From: Candidatus Gallipaludibacter merdavium | GTDB lineage: Bacteria > Bacteroidota > Bacteroidia > Bacteroidales > Paludibacteraceae | Assembly (NCBI GenBank): GCA_017694875.1 | Contig: JADIMG010000079.1 | Coordinates: forward strand, 62,001 to 126,000 | Reading direction: 5' to 3' | DNA: 64,000 bases | In this document: positions 61,601 to 64,000 of the stretch, in pieces | Numbering within the stretch: position 1 is the stretch's first letter | How the letters are laid out: every line of letters begins with the position of its first letter | Program-made: the position numbers and the translations under genes | The notes under the pieces: model-generated | What the model was told of the DNA's origin: nothing | The model's input: only the letters and a program-made list of their open reading frames with translations | The model's database searches: none

Positions 61601-63633
61601 ACATTTATGTGAGAGTATCAGCACCATCGAAGAGCTTGTGGTTGGAATTGACCAAATCGACCTTGTGTTATGAGGGTGCTCTTCCTTATTCGGAGAATTT
61701 TGACAGTTTCATGTCTGGCGTAAGTACGGATTATGAAGAATCCTATAATCCATATCCAGTAGCGCCAAGCAATCCATCCTATCCGGATTGCTGGACGTTC
61801 TTGAATGCTGATGATTATGGGCAGAAACTGGTGTTCTTGGCCGATATCGACGGAGAGTCATACGATGGTGTATCGCTCTATTTCGACCAAGCCTGGATGG
61901 GTGATATCTATGCCGTATTACCGGCAGTAGGTATTGAAGCCAAGGACTTGCGTTTGAGTCTCCAATACCGTATGTGGGGCGAAAATGGCACTATGAGTAT
62001 AGGAGTAATGAGCGACCCGAATGATGCCGATACGTTTGTTGAAATTGCGAAAATGGTAAATCAGCAAACCTATACAGAGGCGAGTGTTTCGTTTGAAAAT
62101 GCTCCTGAAGGCTATGATTATATTGCAATCAAACATCCAAATAGAGGAAATGGCAGACTGTGGATTGATGATGTACGCATTTCCTGCGTACAGAATCCGG
62201 AAACGGTAACGGCAACCATCTGCTCAGGTGAAGAGTATGTGCATGCAGGAATCGTTATTCCGTCCGAACAGCTTGTTCCTGGTTTGAATGAATTTGACTA
62301 TGTAGTTTCTTCGACTACTGACGGCTGTGACAAGCAATATCATTTCCAGATTACTGTAAATGAAGCGGCAGAAACCATCATGATTTCTGATGTTGTATGT
62401 CTGAATGACGAGCCGTATGTAAATGATGAATATGATTTCACCATTGCAGACCCAAAGACCATGAAATATTATTTGGAACTGCCGGCAGAAGACGGTGATT
62501 GTCCGCAACTGGTATGCTTGGACTTGACAGTTGAAAATCCGATGTCAATCCATACAGTGACCATTTGTGACACTGAACTTCCATATGAGTTTGAAGTGAA
62601 TGGTGAGACTGAGGAAATTACCGAGGCAGGTGTTTATCAGTTCCTGGTACCGTTAGCATCTGGCTGTGACAGTATTGTCCGTTTGGATTTGACGGTTAAT
62701 AGCAATGTTAAGGATGTTTACCGTACGATTTGCGAAGGCGATTCTGTGCTCTTCAATGGTAAACAATACTATGCTGCCGGTGATTATACAGCTGAATTGG
62801 GAACAGTAGGTGAATGTGGTCCTGAAACAGAAATCCTTCACCTGACAGTTCTCCCGTTGGAAATCAGCATCGATACCACGATCTGTCCGAACGGAAGACC
62901 AAGTGACGGTATTCAATTCGGTACAACGTTCATCACAGAACCGGGTGATTACACAAGACAATACTTCAATAGCTTGGGATGCGAAGTGACGGAATATTTG
63001 CATGTTGGCTATGAAATCCTGAACAAGATTCAGCCAGAAACAGTGGAAGTTTGCTACGGTGAATATTATGATGGTTATCAACATACTGATGGATTGTTCT
63101 ATGGAACAATTGAGTCGGTAACAAAAGATACCATGATAGCGACTATCATTGGAGCAACGAACGACTATTGCGGCGATTCCTTGTATTTGAGTGTTCGACC
63201 AATTATCATACCGGAGACAACACGCGATACAGTGGTTATGGAAGATGAACTTCCATTCCAGTTTGGTGGTGTAACAGTCAGCGGTGCCGGAACGTTTACA
63301 GGCGTATTTGAATCCGTTCAAGGTTGTGATAGTATTGTGCATCTGAATGTACAGATTCAGACCGGTTTGCAGATGGTTCATGCTGGAGATCTGATTCTGA
63401 AACCGAATCCTGTACAACGCAATCATGAGATTACGGTGGATTATCAATTCACAGCACAGGAACGTGAAGGTATGAGAATTGAAGTAACCAATAGCCTTGG
63501 ACAGATTATCAGCATTCAAACGCAGATTGCTGAGCAGGTAACGGTTAATCCTATACCTGTACCAGGCTTCTACACTGTGAGAATTGTAACAGGCGACAAT
63601 AAGTATTATACAGCAAAAGTGCTGGTAAAATAA
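52699..63633 (+). CDS. Giant T9SS surface protein with alternating jelly-roll and fibronectin III-like modules
   Basis: 3644 residues. Signal peptide (RYFWRTAFVVALSFCTSGVF with cleavage near ASVYL). Then about thirteen jelly-roll modules of the cleaved-adhesin/MAM kind, most starting LPYxExF, with a conserved LPxCW and ending in a hydrophobic IDDxxV strand, each followed by a fibronectin III-like module of about 90 residues that often starts with C-x-x-P (twelve by eye, e.g. CPRPTDFKVTGVTSSSITVS, CEAPQSVVVKDITSESATIE). Near the end come at least four Cys-containing repeats (ICSGEEYVHAG, TICEGDSVLFNGKQYYAAGD, TICPNGRPSDGIQFGTTFIT) with GCDS motifs, also seen in the two neighbours. The last 85 residues are a type A sorting domain (LILKPNPVQRNHEITVDYQF to AKVLVK). 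Likely an adhesin displayed outside the cell; length about 10.9 kb without a frameshift. Confidence 0.88.
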   Translation: MRKLLRYFWRTAFVVALSFCTSGVFASVYLNETFDEVANGIPEGWSSSGDISQDMRFAAYQNGYSGRCLRFTSSEYALGTTGSSAGKSEILMSPSVSVSGNVTISFWYRNQNAGEFAAYVSRDNGATYENNVLLSPTTEGSNWTYGEYAVMCIPGDQVRVVFEATSNGSSSTSGGAYIYLDEVKIEDVPTCAKPVGLTIYEARPTEATFMWSILANAGTAPSEYQLELWKDGLKVRTETATDNIYTMSSLTPGTTYTLLVKGDCNYAYQLTSPSASITFTTPCSAVTLPYIEDFNDQRSGLLPCWTVGGTHASLPALQTTYKNGDSGAAMRVLSTQDYNAYAVSPTLHATQLENLVVTFTAFALEHSQDVEVGIMTNPYDFSTYAPIGTVDLTANEWNEYSFSSAVLADYGFTGENDFYVVFNAEAGKDREYYIDDLSVAVPDACPRPTDFKVTGVTSSSITVSWTETATPNSRSLSYEVEGEEGEATVVTVTQNPFTLTGLQPSTTYKLFLTLSCAEGESLPSSTLTVSTPCEPTELGEAYVPAISNSLPECWTAVLSSVDRSSGATYPNASGSNINMQKDNLLAVCGFGEPAKNLRLFFTGTYTPLSSSTSTIMTLEVGIMSDINNPDSFEPVHVLTLEASKSTGSGMSTVPTDFELLMSAPPVDGEYIAFRSSDACTISNVKIDRIPECISPVNLRMVEYGTNYVEYAWDARGGVTSYKVKINGEDKGTVNATFYRMEGLTPGTAYSHAVEIIAMCNNEEGESREGSFSFTTYCDPQTITTENPYEVSISGVVYPDCWEVLNENPVDIYSGSYFLHSESGVQMIALPGFTNSLGDLRLTLTIQMPSGYLLVGYVTELGNPDSFVEVQRIEGGFWDNTTYTIAYPACPEGSYMALAADDESEATAQITVVEVKVDLKPNCTSSVKITNHEATTTTIGVTLGSTQGETSWDVVIVPSGQSVSFGTVQTITTTTPSFTGLTSGMTYDIYVRPNCGEGSISDWAGPYTASTLCETKSLPYLMDFSTGMLGCYTTSGDIQWEVNDTWGSMAANLSSMTANRTAVLVSEAVNVPEDGTVATLFFDMYRGESMVATDDWGSTTANTNYMRVWVNTTPSLDNATLLRTINNSHQASPAVVEPGMYTYNVNLPIGGVVYVIFEQVMNNSDVGLGECLVENPWWGCEEYAPAQVATIDNIRIEEATGCFTPFVTNVQPSVTSAEIYAKGSSTATQYKFTIGEETRTSETNTIVWDGLTADTEYAVTVSTVCGEEESEVSSSYTFRTRCSALAEANYSDGFEDGLTQLQCWTSTGTLQTVSTAYEGSAALKLDSACTYLLPEMEIEDITTLELSFMAYGMNLTNQMTIGVATDANDIVGTFSSANTVVVKDKNMWREIVVTFENVDEARKGANFIAINMPAGQNVLIDNIRVREKPACPKVTNMNVVVYGDELEVTWESLAQQTEFLLTRNGEKVQSVIVDNDAESDTQSTTLSWVEQNTAGYVLKARSVCGSDSSEWTVDYTFRTPCNRVETLPYTQNFENLGLIEESFTVFPDCWTKVVMNEWSGTGNMLPGLSYNDGYTIGKVALWMWDECVVALPEMKEPIGNLTLTFKVYCVGQEGEELEVGVLESLDQPDAFVLVRSIPKVAGEFMEFEVNFTGYSGRYIALRTHDGDDYRLDDFKVSLTPNCLRPTGVTVTSVAETTANLSIVDPSDNTSWEVVMVPTGVDVSEGTVQTFPSRTGEYTGLQGSKIYDIYVRGCKGDDKSEWMVQLAACRTDCASGSITLPFTESFEDVQMTNLESMYISECWTLKQIVQGEQGTGTDYGDKAWSLGTAHVHGGTVAATLLKGRNGARTLLISPKLNVPEANVYEVVFWIYRQAGTTKDLEGVRVWTNYQQDTLGGQMLAYIPHYGGVQNEDAVNTVSEEGWYEYSVVIPQADNALYVIFEGISQGGADIYMDDIEIRAIPSCRKPERVLVEETAPTSVTITIDDPIGTSWDVAVMKRDSLMEDGFQPVVMPTVTEKTATISGLQAATDYDLYVRTNCGDETSEWTSLLQFSTTCVATTVTADAPYSDNFDAYEAGEMPSCWSSPMYNNLGLVVYPMVERGPMSYYYWGSRTCLTLNNCIAVLPEFTNNVRDLVISFDYAGYGIIELGVMTDPLDMNSFVSLYELDAEANTTVQFRAEAEVEKLNFLQYEGTEAHYIAFRVQESNSLLIDDVVVALYSNCEAPQSVVVKDITSESATIEIADTRTSFDYAVVEAGKSVTVEDIVAATESSLTYALSGLSGSTTYDVYVRAYCDGQPGYWSDPVSFTTLCGVETVTEDDPYIVFETLTETDNCYTVLSGSLRNYGANYGNYVEASTVLLLPEFTNDLSELEVYVETGSSANFKMEAGFLTDPSDTSTFVVGGDLVLADRNSSGTVSVGTLQATSNMAVRIVGADSYNMGRYSSAYVKKIQVQMKPGFFLPKNLSVSDLTDNSATVTAEIGRETTECKWLVNDVEQANTTTDGVLQLTGLTEQTEYTVKVQATDGSGTWTEWSEPLVFVTACAPKALPYTEGFSGEELTACWESSEDVSQAADTITMPEGSYIIVPQVDADLNATQIEVRYESGNAQLTIGTIAGSVDSFEPLQNLDAASNEALVSLQNAPEGHTNIVLMATSGMVKVDEVTVASLGDACFAPTNITLESFSNTSANFTWKAGKDETAWNVTCTVNGVAGEPELVEETPAYELTGLTPGTEQEVKISITSACDESTASAVSEASFSFTTECDLLTITEDASYVADFSAGMPECWADVVPGTNITGGNLSMTGNGEAYIVALPGFTNDLSGLTVMLTAGPGGSENESLDLGYITNVSDPTSFVTIQTLDLGAMESTVKSFELALTDVEASGRLALRSNPNYSLYVYALEVAITPSVERPDARVVATTNSFEVTVTAGQEATAAEVIVVESGADRSTGEVQNVTLQGGVGSIVVNGLEQSVAYDIYVRVSAPSKSLWLELTKSTLCYEGALPYSENFDSFMSGVSTDYEESYNPYPVAPSNPSYPDCWTFLNADDYGQKLVFLADIDGESYDGVSLYFDQAWMGDIYAVLPAVGIEAKDLRLSLQYRMWGENGTMSIGVMSDPNDADTFVEIAKMVNQQTYTEASVSFENAPEGYDYIAIKHPNRGNGRLWIDDVRISCVQNPETVTATICSGEEYVHAGIVIPSEQLVPGLNEFDYVVSSTTDGCDKQYHFQITVNEAAETIMISDVVCLNDEPYVNDEYDFTIADPKTMKYYLELPAEDGDCPQLVCLDLTVENPMSIHTVTICDTELPYEFEVNGETEEITEAGVYQFLVPLASGCDSIVRLDLTVNSNVKDVYRTICEGDSVLFNGKQYYAAGDYTAELGTVGECGPETEILHLTVLPLEISIDTTICPNGRPSDGIQFGTTFITEPGDYTRQYFNSLGCEVTEYLHVGYEILNKIQPETVEVCYGEYYDGYQHTDGLFYGTIESVTKDTMIATIIGATNDYCGDSLYLSVRPIIIPETTRDTVVMEDELPFQFGGVTVSGAGTFTGVFESVQGCDSIVHLNVQIQTGLQMVHAGDLILKPNPVQRNHEITVDYQFTAQEREGMRIEVTNSLGQIISIQTQIAEQVTVNPIPVPGFYTVRIVTGDNKYYTAKVLVK

Positions 63634-63660
63634 CGCTTGTCGGATAAATAATTGAAGAGA

Positions 63661-63692
63661 GGTGCGTCAAGTTAGTTTGGCGCACCTTTTTT
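63661..63692 (+). terminator. Terminator after the giant T9SS gene
   Basis: 10-bp stem (GGTGCGTCAA 63661-63670 with TTTGGCGCACC region 63677-63686, one G-T pair) and six T at 63687-63692. Confidence 0.88.
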
Positions 63693-63751
63693 ATGCCTCC
63701 TTCCTTAATGTTTGTTTTCGTATCTACCATAGTGTAAAAGTGTTATCTGTA

Positions 63752-63784
63752 TTTGCATCGCTCGGATATTTTTCGTTATATTTG
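63752..63784 (+). promoter_or_regulatory. Promoter for the gene at 63879
   Basis: TTTG at 63752-63755, 21-base spacer, TATATTTG at 63777-63784; leader of about 88 bases. Confidence 0.78.
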
Positions 63785-63878
63785 CACACGTCTAAATCAT
63801 CCGAATAACGTAACCTTAAATCTGACGGCATGATTTTTAAAAGCGAAAATGATAAATTAATTTGTTAAAACGACTAAG

Positions 63879-64000
63879 ATGAAAGCATTTAAAAAATTGA
63901 CTTTGGTAGCCCTGTTGCTGATAGGCTCTACTGTTGCGTATGCTCAACTACCTGCTGTGACCCTCAAAACAATTGAAGGAAAAACAGTCAATACGGCAAA
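63879..64000 (+). CDS. Start of a secreted protein, probably TlpA/thioredoxin-like (cut by window end)
   Basis: Forty codons are visible. A signal peptide (MKAFKKLTLVALLLIGSTVA, cleavage after YA) is followed by LPAVTLKTIEGKTVNTA, which is the typical opening of periplasmic TlpA/ResA-like thiol-disulphide oxidoreductases (xPxVxLKxIxGKxVxT). The catalytic CxxC would lie beyond the window. A periplasmic disulphide enzyme next to genes for Cys-bearing T9SS proteins would make sense, but this is inference. Confidence 0.6.
   Translation, partial: MKAFKKLTLVALLLIGSTVAYAQLPAVTLKTIEGKTVNTA

Noticed and set aside
62653-63519. A 288-residue minus-strand frame at the 3' end of the giant gene
   Set aside because: Antisense to the Cys-rich repeats and sorting domain, which are clearly coding on the plus strand.

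Overview
The window is a chromosomal segment of a Bacteroidales bacterium (phylum Bacteroidota). The evidence is: promoters of the TTTG-N19..21-TAnnTTTG type in front of many genes; small N-terminally lipidated proteins; Bacteroidota-only families (DUF4924, HU-like/SPOR protein, GGGtGRT protein); and at least four proteins of the type IX secretion (T9SS) surface/secreted class. T9SS cargo suggests a Porphyromonas/Tannerella/Odoribacter/Barnesiella-like lineage rather than Bacteroides proper; that placement is inference.

Layout. 0-0.6 kb: C-terminal end of a T9SS cargo protein. 0.8-4.7 kb: Kdo supply (kdsA-kdsC fusion, kdsD) and an odd Ser/Thr/Lys-rich lipoprotein. 4.8-17 kb, mostly minus strand: murG-ftsW, an operon of S41 protease, rRNA methylase, YgjP-like protein and dGTPase, then rplS, and an argS-S4-DUF4924-exonuclease operon. 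15.6-23.8 kb is an AT-rich accessory stretch: a truncated LuxR-type regulator, a short agmatine-deiminase-like protein, a possible methylpurine-glycosylase-like protein, two overlapping PD-(D/E)XK nuclease-like genes, a sigma-70 region-2-like protein without region 4, a WYL regulator, an orphan gene and a tripartite HipBST toxin-antitoxin operon with two palindromic operators. 24-32.5 kb: a glycosyltransferase gene and a complete histidine-degradation operon (fused ftcD, hutU, hutH, hutI), preceded by a ComEA-like gene. 32.6-36.6 kb: dinB, tRNA-Cys, an ECF sigma/anti-sigma/Spy-like envelope-stress module and an HU-SPOR protein. 36.8-44.6 kb: Cys-rich lipoprotein, fmt, three FKBP prolyl isomerases apparently addressed to three compartments, the GGGtGRT/NifU-like pair of unknown function, and a GNAT-nitrilase fusion. 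45-63.6 kb: two tandem paralogous T9SS cargo proteins and, divergent from them across about 940 bp, a giant 3644-residue T9SS protein built of alternating jelly-roll and fibronectin-type modules. The window ends in the start of a probable TlpA/thioredoxin-like protein.

How the parts fit: the Kdo, MurG/FtsW, FKBP, ECF-Spy and T9SS genes all serve the envelope; the hut operon converts histidine to glutamate and one-carbon units, fitting a gut or oral amino-acid user. The best candidate for something undescribed is the minus-strand cassette at about 17.07-21.44 kb (WYL, sigma-like, two nucleases, glycosylase-like), which has the look of a regulated defence module. Family names come from reading motifs and memory of the families; no database search was run.
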